Part shown: positions 1 to 6,021 of the stretch, piece by piece
Layout: the number at the start of each line of letters is the position of its first letter
How positions within the stretch are numbered: the stretch's first letter is position 1
Notes under the pieces: model-generated
Told to the model about the DNA's origin: nothing
The model's database searches: none
The model's input: only the letters and a program-made list of their open reading frames with translations
Source: Legionellaceae bacterium
GTDB lineage: Bacteria; Pseudomonadota; Gammaproteobacteria; Legionellales; Legionellaceae
Reading direction: 5' to 3'
DNA: 7,617 nucleotides
NCBI GenBank assembly: GCA_947470005.1
Contig: CANISA010000071.1
Span: forward strand, 1-7,617
Program-made: the position numbers and the translations under genes

Positions 1-212
1 CCTGTTTCACGTTGATTTTTTGGCAAGCGATTGTAAGACAACACCGTTTCAGCCACGGAAAGCTTCGCCGCCGATGCCAAATTAAGCCCCTCCGTCACGC
101 GTGCTTTGATGACATAATCTTGATAGGCAGGAATAGCCACTGCAGCTAAGATCCCAATAATAGCCACAACAATCATCAACTCAATAAGGGTAAATCCTTT
201 GTGGACTCTCAT
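1..212 (-). CDS. pilA: Type IV major pilin (PilA/PilE-like), N-terminal part, truncated by window edge
   Basis: This is the start of a class IVa type IV pilin, the subunit of retractile surface pili used for twitching, adhesion and DNA uptake. Seventy complete codons are visible before the left edge. The protein opens MRVHKGFTLIELMIVVAIIG. It has a short basic prepilin leader ending in Gly6, then Phe as mature residue 1 and Glu as mature residue 5, then the hydrophobic helix that anchors the subunit in the inner membrane and later packs in the pilus core. That is the PilD prepilin-peptidase cleavage and methylation signature. The segment after the helix (PAYQDYVIKARVTEGLNLAS) is typical of PilA/PilE rather than minor pilins or GspG. 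The ATG is supported by a strong AGAGGAAGG ribosome site just upstream. The gene lies 45 bp after the trhO stop on the same strand. The variable C-terminal head with its disulfide loop is outside the window, so pilA versus a paralogue cannot be settled. Confidence 0.93.
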   Translation of the reverse strand, partial: MRVHKGFTLIELMIVVAIIGILAAVAIPAYQDYVIKARVTEGLNLASAAKLSVAETVLSYNRLPKNQRET

Positions 213-213
213 G

Positions 214-222
214 CCTTCCTCT
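214..222 (-). promoter_or_regulatory. Ribosome-binding site of the pilin gene
   Basis: Reading the minus strand, AGAGGAAGG lies immediately upstream of the pilin ATG (start codon 212-210). It is a strong Shine-Dalgarno match, although the gap to the ATG is short if the 3' end of the match is counted. It fixes the pilin start, which also gives the short six-residue leader expected for a class IVa prepilin. Confidence 0.7.
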
Positions 223-243
223 ACGAATGCAACATCAATTTGC

Positions 244-272
244 ACATTACGTGATATTTAGGCGCAGGTCAA
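244..272 (-). promoter_or_regulatory. Possible sigma70-type promoter for the pilin gene
   Basis: On the minus strand TTGACC (272-267, five of six to the -35 consensus) is separated by 17 bp from TAATGT (249-244, a poor -10). Transcription would start near 237, leaving a leader of about 25 nt that includes the pilin ribosome site. The -35 lies in the last codons of trhO and its stop. The -10 is weak, so the pilin may instead be read from the trhO promoter. I looked for the sigma54 GG-N10-GC signature often found before pilA and did not find it in the 45-bp gap. Confidence 0.3.
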
Positions 273-1244
273 CTGAAGAACTGGGTTATTTTTTTGCTTT
301 TTAAGCAAGCGTCGCGTTGCAATGATGCCTGATACATCGCCACCAATATGCGCTTCACCACGCGCTTTTGCCAATTGGCTTTGTTTTTCTCGCTCAAGGT
401 AGCGTTGTTTTTGCGATGCGGATTGTTGATCGGCACAATGAGGGCAACTGACCCCCTGCTCGTAGGCGATACTCTGTTTATCCTGCTCAGTAATGGGGAA
501 GCGGCAGGCGTGGCATTGATCATAGTGACCTTTTTGTAGCCCATGATTAACAGCCACGCGCTCGTCAAAAACAAAACATTCGCCTTCCCATAGCGATTCG
601 TGTTCAGGCACATCCTCTAAATATTTTAGAATGCCCCCTTCCAAATGGTAAACCTCATCAAACCCAACCTGCTTTAAATAGGCCGTTGATTTTTCACAGC
701 GAATGCCTCCGGTGCAAAACATAGCCACTTTTTTATTTTTTTGCGGATCTAAATGCGCTTTAACAAAGTCGGGGAACTCTCTGAACGTCACCGTTTTTGG
801 GTTAATAGCGCGCTTAAACGTGCCAATTTGGACTTCATAATCATTACGGGTATCGACGACAGTCACATCCTCCGCGGAAATCAATTGGTTCCAATCTTTG
901 GGCTTAACATACGTGCCAACCACTCGCTTTGGATCAATTCCCTCAATACCTAGGGTCACGATTTCTTTTTTTAATTTCACTTTGGTTCGATTAAACGGCA
1001 TTTCTTCGCACGTTGACTCTTTGTGTGCCATGTTATCGAGAAACGGTTGTGCGTCAAACCAGGCATGCAACGCACTGATCGCATCCGCACTGCCTGCCAC
1101 CGTCCCATTAATTCCTTCTTTGGCTAATAATAACGTCCCGCGAAGACCATGCTGATTCATAACCTTCAATAAAGGATCTTTCAATTCTTCAAACGCATCC
1201 AGTGTAACAAATTTATAAAGTGCGGAGACCACGTAGCGATTCAT
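258..1244 (-). CDS. trhO: tRNA uridine(34) hydroxylase TrhO (YceA/UPF0176, rhodanese-domain protein)
   Basis: TrhO carries out the oxygen-dependent hydroxylation of wobble U34 to 5-hydroxyuridine in a subset of tRNAs, the first step toward cmo5U/mcmo5U. It acts in the cytoplasm. The 328-residue product is slightly shorter than the E. coli protein (about 350). Residues 1-95 form the N-terminal UPF0176 domain, with the family-typical run LLLAKEGINGTVAGS (38-52). Residues about 115-215 form the rhodanese domain, with the active loop CTGGIRCEK (177-185). Cys177 is the predicted catalytic cysteine and Cys183 a second conserved one. The C-terminal part carries two CxxC pairs (Cys244/Cys247 and Cys267/Cys270), which look like a metal-binding site. 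The start is supported by AGGTGA 8 nt upstream. The gene is divergent from bolA and is followed on the same strand by the pilin gene. Family assignment is firm; the enzymatic role comes from the E. coli homologue. Confidence 0.95.
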   Translation of the reverse strand: MNRYVVSALYKFVTLDAFEELKDPLLKVMNQHGLRGTLLLAKEGINGTVAGSADAISALHAWFDAQPFLDNMAHKESTCEEMPFNRTKVKLKKEIVTLGIEGIDPKRVVGTYVKPKDWNQLISAEDVTVVDTRNDYEVQIGTFKRAINPKTVTFREFPDFVKAHLDPQKNKKVAMFCTGGIRCEKSTAYLKQVGFDEVYHLEGGILKYLEDVPEHESLWEGECFVFDERVAVNHGLQKGHYDQCHACRFPITEQDKQSIAYEQGVSCPHCADQQSASQKQRYLEREKQSQLAKARGEAHIGGDVSGIIATRRLLKKQKNNPVLQLTCA

Positions 1245-1250
1245 TGTTCA

Positions 1251-1262
1251 TTTCACCTGAAA
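1251..1262. repeat. Near-palindromic 12-bp box, copy 1 (TTTCACCTGAAA)
   Basis: TTTCACCTGAAA is a dyad of TTTCA and TGAAA around a CC core. An identical copy lies 35 bp to the right at 1286-1297. This copy covers the trhO ribosome site, so a bound protein could block translation initiation or early elongation. Alternatively, the half-site symmetry may be incidental to the ribosome site. I do not recognise it as a known regulator's consensus. Confidence 0.55.
1253..1258 (-). promoter_or_regulatory. Ribosome-binding site of trhO, inside a repeated 12-bp box
   Basis: On the minus strand AGGTGA lies 8 nt before the trhO ATG (1244-1242) and is a good Shine-Dalgarno. It picks this ATG over an out-of-frame ATG four bases upstream of it. 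The site lies wholly within one copy of a 12-bp near-palindrome that is repeated 35 bp further upstream. Confidence 0.7.
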
Positions 1263-1269
1263 ATAGTTC

Positions 1270-1286
1270 AGTTATTGTGAGTTATT
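1270..1286. repeat. Tandem 7-bp direct repeat (AGTTATT x2, 10-bp period)
   Basis: AGTTATT occurs at 1270-1276 and again at 1280-1286, separated by GTG. The 10-bp period is about one helical turn, so both copies would face the same side of the DNA. They lie between the two 12-bp boxes and overlap the proposed trhO -10. The motif is A/T-rich and short, so chance is possible. It matters mainly because of its position. Confidence 0.4.
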
Positions 1287-1302
1287 TTCACCTGAAATTC
1301 AA
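1274..1302 (-). promoter_or_regulatory. Possible sigma70-type promoter for trhO
   Basis: On the minus strand TTGAAT (1302-1297) and CACAAT (1279-1274) are separated by exactly 17 bp, each matching four of six consensus bases. Transcription would begin near 1267, leaving a leader of about 23 nt containing the AGGTGA ribosome site. The second 12-bp box lies almost entirely within the spacer. The match is moderate, but it is the best pair I can see upstream of trhO. Confidence 0.4.
1286..1297. repeat. Near-palindromic 12-bp box, copy 2 (TTTCACCTGAAA)
   Basis: This is an exact second copy of the box at 1251-1262. It occupies the -35/-10 spacer of the proposed trhO promoter and touches the last base of its -35, a classic position for a repressor. 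It is not near a start codon, so translation initiation alone does not explain it. It could be an operator half of a two-site arrangement or the residue of a local duplication. Confidence 0.55.
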
Positions 1303-1312
1303 TCAAAATCAT

Positions 1313-1341
1313 GTGACAGTGGGTCTATAGGCACCTATAAT
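1313..1341 (+). promoter_or_regulatory. Strong sigma70-type promoter for bolA (and probably mutS-tamA-tamB)
   Basis: GTGACA (1313-1318, five of six to the -35 consensus) is followed after a 17-bp spacer by a perfect TATAAT (1336-1341). Transcription would begin near 1348, giving a leader of about 26 nt before the bolA ATG at 1374. It looks like a housekeeping promoter. It differs from the sigmaS-type gearbox promoter known for E. coli bolA. It also rules out the upstream in-frame TTG at 1341 as the bolA start, because that codon overlaps the -10. Confidence 0.8.
1326..1339. promoter_or_regulatory. Perfect 14-bp dyad on the bolA -10 (candidate operator)
   Basis: TATAGG (1326-1331) and CCTATA (1334-1339) are exact reverse complements around a CA centre. 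The right arm coincides with four bases of the TATAAT -10 element, so a dimeric protein bound here would compete with RNA polymerase. Part of the symmetry follows from the A/T-rich -10 itself, but the GG/CC inner bases do not. No regulator is identified. Confidence 0.45.
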
Positions 1342-1373
1342 TGATTTCTTATCGACCTAACGAAGCGCTACCC

Positions 1374-1685
1374 ATGTCACGAAAAAAACACCTATATGAT
1401 CTCTTATCCACTCACCTTACCCCCGAGTTATTAACCGTTGATGATGAGTCCAATCAACACAGCCGCCAGGGCCTCGAAACCCATTTCAAGGTGGTTGCGG
1501 TCTCCTCTCAATTTGACACGCTCACGCTTATCGCACGCCATCGATTGGTGAATGATTGGGTCGGTCTGGAGTTTAAAACAGGACTGCATGCGTTGAGTTT
1601 GCATTTATACACGCCAGAAGAATGGGCCAAGCGCCCTCATTCACCCGCCACCCCCAGCTGTCGTCATGGAAAAGAGTCAATCTGA
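1374..1685 (+). CDS. bolA: BolA-family protein
   Basis: BolA proteins partner with monothiol glutaredoxins in iron-sulfur cluster handling. In E. coli BolA also influences cell shape and biofilm as a transcriptional regulator. The 103-residue product matches E. coli BolA in length and layout. The core runs HFKVVAVSSQFDTLTLIARH (37-56), continues through R57-L58-V59-N60, and reaches the terminal helix/strand HALSLHLYTPEEW (72-84). His72 is the position of the invariant His in this class and a likely cluster ligand. The tail (SPATPSCRHG, 90-99) resembles the E. coli ending SPPCRGAG, which supports BolA itself over the shorter IbaG/YrbA type. The ATG is chosen because the promoter -10 overlaps the upstream in-frame codon. 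The ribosome site is weak (CGAAG at 1361-1365). It is divergent from trhO, and mutS follows after 72 bp with no terminator visible. Confidence 0.93.
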   Translation: MSRKKHLYDLLSTHLTPELLTVDDESNQHSRQGLETHFKVVAVSSQFDTLTLIARHRLVNDWVGLEFKTGLHALSLHLYTPEEWAKRPHSPATPSCRHGKESI

Positions 1686-1728
1686 CCACCTGGACGACCC
1701 GCCGGTCGCCCCTACACTTAGGCTGGCC

Positions 1729-1757
1729 TATTTGCTAATATTGGGACAATTTTACCC
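1729..1757 (+). other. bolA-mutS junction and translation start region of mutS
   Basis: The 72-bp gap has no rho-independent terminator. It ends in an A/T-rich segment with TAATAT (1736-1741), a possible -10 without a recognisable -35, and GGGA (1743-1746), a weak ribosome site 11 nt before the ATG at 1758. Read-through from the bolA promoter is the simplest way to transcribe mutS, although a weak local promoter is not excluded. Confidence 0.35.
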
Positions 1758-4313
1758 ATGCTAGTTCCTATGTCGACTCCACACACACCCATGATGCAGC
1801 AATACCTTCGCATCAAAGCCTCACACCCGGGTCTTTTGCTCCTCTACCGGATGGGTGACTTTTATGAGTTATTTTTTGACGATGCCAAACGTGCCGCTCA
1901 TTTGTTGGATCTCACCCTGACCCACCGAGGACAATCCGCAGGCACACCCATTCCCATGGCCGGCGTACCCTACCATGCCGTTGAGGGGTATTTAGCACGA
2001 CTGCTCAAAAAAGGCGAATCGGTCGCCATTTGCGAGCAAATCGGCGAGCCTACCTCAGGCAAAGGCCCTATGGAACGCCAGGTTACGCGAATAATTACCC
2101 CCGGCACCGTGACCGATGACGCGCTACTTGATGCCAAACGCGATACGCTCTTACTTGCCCTCTATCAGAAACACGACCAAACAGGCCTTGCTTGGGTTGA
2201 TTTAAGTGGTGGGCGATTCCATTTGCTTCAGGTGAACAACCAAGCCGCGCTCGACGCAGAACTCACTCGCCTCCAACCCGCCGAAATTTTAGTTCACGCA
2301 TCGTTTGCAGCAACAACATGCGACAAATCCTACCCACTGCACGTGCGCCCATCTTGGGATTTTGACGCCATTCGTGCACGCGAACGCTTGTGTGCTCAAT
2401 TTAAAGTGATCGATTTGCACGCCTTTGGCGAGGCTGATTACGCCATCGCTTTTCCTGCAGCAGGTTGTTTATTGGCTTATCTTGAGATGACACAGCGACA
2501 AGCGTTGCCCCATTTGACCACCCTTACGCTGGAAAAACACGACGATTATTTACACCTAGATGCCTCAACACAACGCCATCTAGAATTATTTGAAAACAAC
2601 CGAGGAGGGCGTGAAAACACGTTGATTACCACCCTTGACCACACAGCAACGGCAATGGGAAGCCGTTTATTAAAGCGTTGGCTTAGCCGGCCACTTCGCC
2701 ACCACGCTAAACTTAATGCTCGCCTGCAAGCCATTGCTGAGTTTCTTGAAAAAAAGCAAATCGAGGGGCTTCATGCCTTACTTAAACAAACCGCTGATGT
2801 AGAACGCATTGTATCGCGCATCGCCTTAAAATCAGCACGCCCACGCGATTTGGTGCAGCTCTGCCAAACCCTTGCTCTGTTACCCAGTCTTAATCAAATC
2901 TTAATCACCCATGAAACCACGTTAGCTCATGAATTATTAGCGCAGTTGACACCCATGCCAGATGTCCATGATTTATTGGAAAGCGCCCTGGTTGATAGCC
3001 CACCGTTATTAATTCGTGATGGCGGCGTGATTGCTGAAGGATTTGATGAAGAGCTTGACGCGTTACGCGCCCTGAATGAAAACGCGACCGACGCACTCGA
3101 TGCATTGGAGCACGCAGAAAAAAAACGCTCCGGTTTATCGACCTTAAAATTTGGTTTCAACCGCGTGCATGGCTACTACATTGAGTTATCACGTGCACAA
3201 TCTGCATCAGCGACCATTCCTCTGCATTACCAACGTAAACAAACACTTAAAAACGCAGAGCGCTACACCACGCCTGAACTAAAAACCTTTGAGGACCAGG
3301 TATTATCTGCCGAGTCGAAAGCATTGGCGCGCGAAAAATGGCTCTATGACAGCCTGTTGGAGGAGCTTCAAGACGCCATGCCTACCCTCATGCAAATAGC
3401 CCTTGGGCTCGCGCAGACGGATGTCTTAATCACGCTTGCCGAACGCGCTCAAACCCTCCATTGGCACGCGCCCTGCTTGATGAACGAGCCGGGCCTGATG
3501 ATTGACCAAGGGAGACACCCCGTCATCGAGCCCATGATGCAAACGGGGTTTATCGCAAACGACCTTCTCTTGGAGCCCGGTCAACACACCTTGCTCATCA
3601 CCGGCCCCAACATGGGAGGTAAGTCAACCTACATGCGTCAAACCGCGCTGATTGTCTTGCTGGCGCACATCGGCAGCTACGTCCCCGCCCAGCGCGCACG
3701 ATTAGGCCCCATTGATCAGATTTTCACACGCATTGGCGCCAGTGACGACCTGGCCTCGGGTCGCTCCACCTTTATGGTTGAAATGATTGAAACGGCTCAT
3801 ATCTTAAGGCAAGCCACATCGCAAAGCCTGGTCCTCATTGATGAAATTGGGCGAGGAACCAGCACGTACGATGGCATGGCGCTGGCCTATGCTTGCTGCG
3901 TGCATTTGGCAACCACACTCTCCGCTTACACCCTTTTTTCTACGCACTACTTTGAGCTCACCAGCCTCCCTGAAGCATTCTCTTGCATTCGAAACGTACA
4001 CCTTCAAGCAACCGTCAGCGAAGGCCGGCTTATTTTTCTCTACCGAGTCGAGGAGGGGTGTGCCAATAAAAGCTATGGTTTAGATGTTGCCGCCCTCGCA
4101 GGCGTCCCCTCCGCGGTGTTAGCGTCTGCAGCTCAGTATTTAGAACACCTGCAACCAAACCTGCCACCCCCTCCGCTACCGACCGTTTTATGCCCGGCGC
4201 CATCGGCCACACTGTGTGAGTTAGCAGCCATCGATCTGGATGCACTCAGCGCACGAGAAGCACTGTTGCTGGTGTACCGCCTACACACGTTGGCCACACG
4301 CGAGCTTGCATGA
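1758..4313 (+). CDS. mutS: DNA mismatch repair protein MutS
   Basis: MutS recognises mismatches and small loops in DNA and, with ATP, becomes a sliding clamp that recruits MutL. The 851-residue product is almost the length of E. coli MutS (853). The mismatch-reading wedge is G33-D-F35-Y-E37. The connector, lever and clamp domains follow at about 125-565. The ATPase domain has the P-loop GPNMGGKST (616-624, Lys622), the SGRSTFMVEM signature, Walker B LVLIDEIGRGTSTYDG with Asp695 and catalytic Glu696, and STHYFEL. The C-terminal helices (DALSAREALLLVYRL, 828-842) align with the E. coli tetramer segment, including Asp828 and Arg833 at the positions of Asp835 and Arg840. The usual clamp-binding peptide between ATPase and tail is replaced by a proline-rich stretch (residues 800-808). 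The ATG at 1770 (four codons in) is an alternative start; neither has a strong ribosome site. The end overlaps tamA by 4 bp. Confidence 0.98.
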   Translation: MLVPMSTPHTPMMQQYLRIKASHPGLLLLYRMGDFYELFFDDAKRAAHLLDLTLTHRGQSAGTPIPMAGVPYHAVEGYLARLLKKGESVAICEQIGEPTSGKGPMERQVTRIITPGTVTDDALLDAKRDTLLLALYQKHDQTGLAWVDLSGGRFHLLQVNNQAALDAELTRLQPAEILVHASFAATTCDKSYPLHVRPSWDFDAIRARERLCAQFKVIDLHAFGEADYAIAFPAAGCLLAYLEMTQRQALPHLTTLTLEKHDDYLHLDASTQRHLELFENNRGGRENTLITTLDHTATAMGSRLLKRWLSRPLRHHAKLNARLQAIAEFLEKKQIEGLHALLKQTADVERIVSRIALKSARPRDLVQLCQTLALLPSLNQILITHETTLAHELLAQLTPMPDVHDLLESALVDSPPLLIRDGGVIAEGFDEELDALRALNENATDALDALEHAEKKRSGLSTLKFGFNRVHGYYIELSRAQSASATIPLHYQRKQTLKNAERYTTPELKTFEDQVLSAESKALAREKWLYDSLLEELQDAMPTLMQIALGLAQTDVLITLAERAQTLHWHAPCLMNEPGLMIDQGRHPVIEPMMQTGFIANDLLLEPGQHTLLITGPNMGGKSTYMRQTALIVLLAHIGSYVPAQRARLGPIDQIFTRIGASDDLASGRSTFMVEMIETAHILRQATSQSLVLIDEIGRGTSTYDGMALAYACCVHLATTLSAYTLFSTHYFELTSLPEAFSCIRNVHLQATVSEGRLIFLYRVEEGCANKSYGLDVAALAGVPSAVLASAAQYLEHLQPNLPPPPLPTVLCPAPSATLCELAAIDLDALSAREALLLVYRLHTLATRELA
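4310..4313 (+). promoter_or_regulatory. ATGA stop-start overlap coupling tamA to mutS
   Basis: The tamA ATG (4310-4312) and the mutS TGA (4311-4313) share bases. No strong Shine-Dalgarno precedes the tamA ATG, so ribosomes finishing mutS are the likely source of initiation. I see no promoter between the two genes, which is consistent with a single transcript. Confidence 0.75.
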
Positions 4314-6019
4314 AACACCCCCTGTGCGCACGCTTTTTACTGCGGCTCTTAGGGTTGCCTTTGCTCTTAGGGGCCGCGAAGCTGACACCATTTCAAATTA
4401 CAGGCGTTCAAGGACCGCTCTTGTTGAATATTCAACATCGTCTCGCTGAACTCGACCAAAACAAACGTTTCAACCAGGCCTCACCGGATACGTTACGCGA
4501 GCAAGTCGCGAAGGCCATGTCCCCATACGGTTTTTTTAAACCAGACATAACCATCCAGCCGCCCACCTCATCGAAAGGCCCATGGCGTATTGCAATTAGA
4601 CCAGGACCCGCGCTACCTATTGATAACCTCACCGTCAGTATCACAGGTGAGGGCCAGAACAACGCAGCAATACAACAAGCACGTCGTACGCTGCCCCTCC
4701 ATGCGGGCCAGCCATTGAATACCGTGCTCTACGATGAAGCAAAAGCGAACCTCTTCAGCGCGGCCGAATCAGAAGGCTACTTGCATGCAACCTTTGAACA
4801 AACGGACGTTCTCATTGACCTCACACACTACCGCGCAACCATCGTTTTATTATTTAACACCGGTCCTCGATCTTATTTTGGCGACATCCAATTTAAGCCC
4901 AGTGGGAGCCTCTCACCCGCTTTTCTCCAGCGTTACGTGCCCTTCACCTACGGCCAGCCTTATTCCCCTGAGCAAGTCTCAGCCCTCAACACCAACCTTG
5001 CCGCCAGCGGTTATTTTCGCGCCGTCGAAGTAAAACCTGAGGATAAGACAACCACCCCCCATGTCCCACTCGTGGTCAACATTGAACCCATCAATCGTAC
5101 GAATTACTCGCTAGGTGCCGGCTACGGAACAGACACCGGTCCGCGCGGTCGTGCAGGCCTGCACGTGGTGCCCGTGAACGAATACGGGCACCAATTCAAC
5201 GCCGTGGCTCAAGGCTCCATCTCTGAAAACGCACTTCAAATGCAGTACGTTATCCCGGGTGCCGATCCCGTTCATGATCACTACAACATCAACGGCGGAT
5301 TTTCAAATTTAAATTACACCAGTGGATACAGTAACGCCGTCTTGATCTCCTTTGTGCAACAGCATATACGCGAGAACTATCAGCGCAATCTATCGTTGAA
5401 TGCGCTCCATGAACGGTTTAATTACACGGGTCAATCAAGAACAGAGAAAAACGTGCTGTACCCTAAAGGTAATTTGACCTGGCGGCACGTCACTGATGAA
5501 CTGTTTTCACCCTCAGGCTACAACGTGACGCTCAATGGTCTGATCGGAAATCGCGCACTCTTATCAGACATCAATCTCGCTGAAGCCTCGATCGATGCAA
5601 AAGCTGCTATAACATTAGATCCCCTTCGAACACGCGTCTATCTCCACGCCACCCAGGGGGTCGTAGCCATCAACAACATTTACGACTTACCGCTCTCCTT
5701 AGCGTTGCTCTTAGGAGGCGCTGAAAACATGAAAGGGTCTAGTTTTAATTCAATGGGTCCGGGTAAACTATTAACGTACGCTGGAATCGAGCTGCAAAAA
5801 GAAACATGGGAACAATGGTATTTGCTCGCCTTCGTTGACGCAGGCGATGTACACCAGCCCCGCCCCTTGGCGTTTCAGTATGACGCAGGCGTTGGCTTGA
5901 TGTGGCGATCGCCAGTCGGTCCCATCAAAATAGCGCTCGCACAACCAACCAATGCTCACCTTCAACGACTACGCGGACATGGTCCGCGATTAGTCATTAA
6001 CATGGGGCCCGATCTCTGA
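4310..6019 (+). CDS. tamA: TamA, Omp85-family outer membrane protein (translocation and assembly module)
   Basis: TamA is the outer-membrane barrel of the TAM complex. With TamB it assists insertion of some autotransporters and other barrel proteins and is linked to envelope lipid transport. The 569-residue length is close to E. coli TamA (577). A signal peptide spans about 1-23 (basic start, then FLLRLLGLPLLLGAA). Three POTRA domains follow, at about 26-100 (PFQITGVQGPLLLNI), 103-185 (PIDNLTVSITG) and 190-260 (YFGDIQFKPSG to SGYFRAVEV). The barrel starts near 265 with YSLGAGYGTDTGPRGR. It carries the Omp85 strand motif GLMWRSPVGPIKI (529-541) and ends in a C-terminal strand, RLVINMGPDL. The barrel-loop motif normally (V/I)RG(F/Y) reads ENMKGSSF (472-479), with Lys475 for Arg and Ser477 for the aromatic. 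The ATG overlaps the mutS stop (ATGA), and the stop overlaps the tamB start, so expression is probably coupled. BamA is excluded by length and by having three POTRA domains. Confidence 0.92.
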   Translation: MKHPLCARFLLRLLGLPLLLGAAKLTPFQITGVQGPLLLNIQHRLAELDQNKRFNQASPDTLREQVAKAMSPYGFFKPDITIQPPTSSKGPWRIAIRPGPALPIDNLTVSITGEGQNNAAIQQARRTLPLHAGQPLNTVLYDEAKANLFSAAESEGYLHATFEQTDVLIDLTHYRATIVLLFNTGPRSYFGDIQFKPSGSLSPAFLQRYVPFTYGQPYSPEQVSALNTNLAASGYFRAVEVKPEDKTTTPHVPLVVNIEPINRTNYSLGAGYGTDTGPRGRAGLHVVPVNEYGHQFNAVAQGSISENALQMQYVIPGADPVHDHYNINGGFSNLNYTSGYSNAVLISFVQQHIRENYQRNLSLNALHERFNYTGQSRTEKNVLYPKGNLTWRHVTDELFSPSGYNVTLNGLIGNRALLSDINLAEASIDAKAAITLDPLRTRVYLHATQGVVAINNIYDLPLSLALLLGGAENMKGSSFNSMGPGKLLTYAGIELQKETWEQWYLLAFVDAGDVHQPRPLAFQYDAGVGLMWRSPVGPIKIALAQPTNAHLQRLRGHGPRLVINMGPDL

Positions 6020-6021
6020 TG
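6017..6021 (+). promoter_or_regulatory. TGATG stop-start overlap coupling tamB to tamA
   Basis: The tamA stop TGA (6017-6019) shares one base with the tamB ATG (6019-6021). The next ATG (6023-6025) is out of frame and the next in-frame ATG lies past most of the membrane helix, so this start is well determined. The overlap implies translational coupling of the two TAM components. Confidence 0.75.

Noticed and set aside
285..312. Stem TTGCT/AGCAA with a T-rich run near the trhO 3' end as a terminator
   Set aside because: It lies inside trhO codons for a Lys-rich tail. On the trhO strand the tract after the stem is A-rich rather than T-rich, so it would not terminate trhO. No gene on the plus strand ends there.
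348..1155. Plus-strand open frames opposite trhO
   Set aside because: They are short, lie antisense to a fully conserved gene, have no ribosome site, and their products show no recognisable domain. They follow from the codon bias of trhO.
1341..1373. bolA start at the upstream in-frame TTG (11 extra codons)
   Set aside because: The TTG overlaps the last base of the TATAAT -10 of a near-consensus promoter, so it would lie upstream of the transcript. The ATG at 1374 gives the normal BolA length.
1692..1710. Hairpin CGACC-CGCC-GGTCG between bolA and mutS as a terminator
   Set aside because: The stem is only 5 bp before a mismatch and is followed by CCCCTACACT, not a T tract. It does not resemble a rho-independent terminator.
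1686..1757. An independent strong mutS promoter in the bolA-mutS gap
   Set aside because: TAATAT at 1736-1741 has no acceptable -35 at 16-18 bp. It is kept only as a weak possibility.
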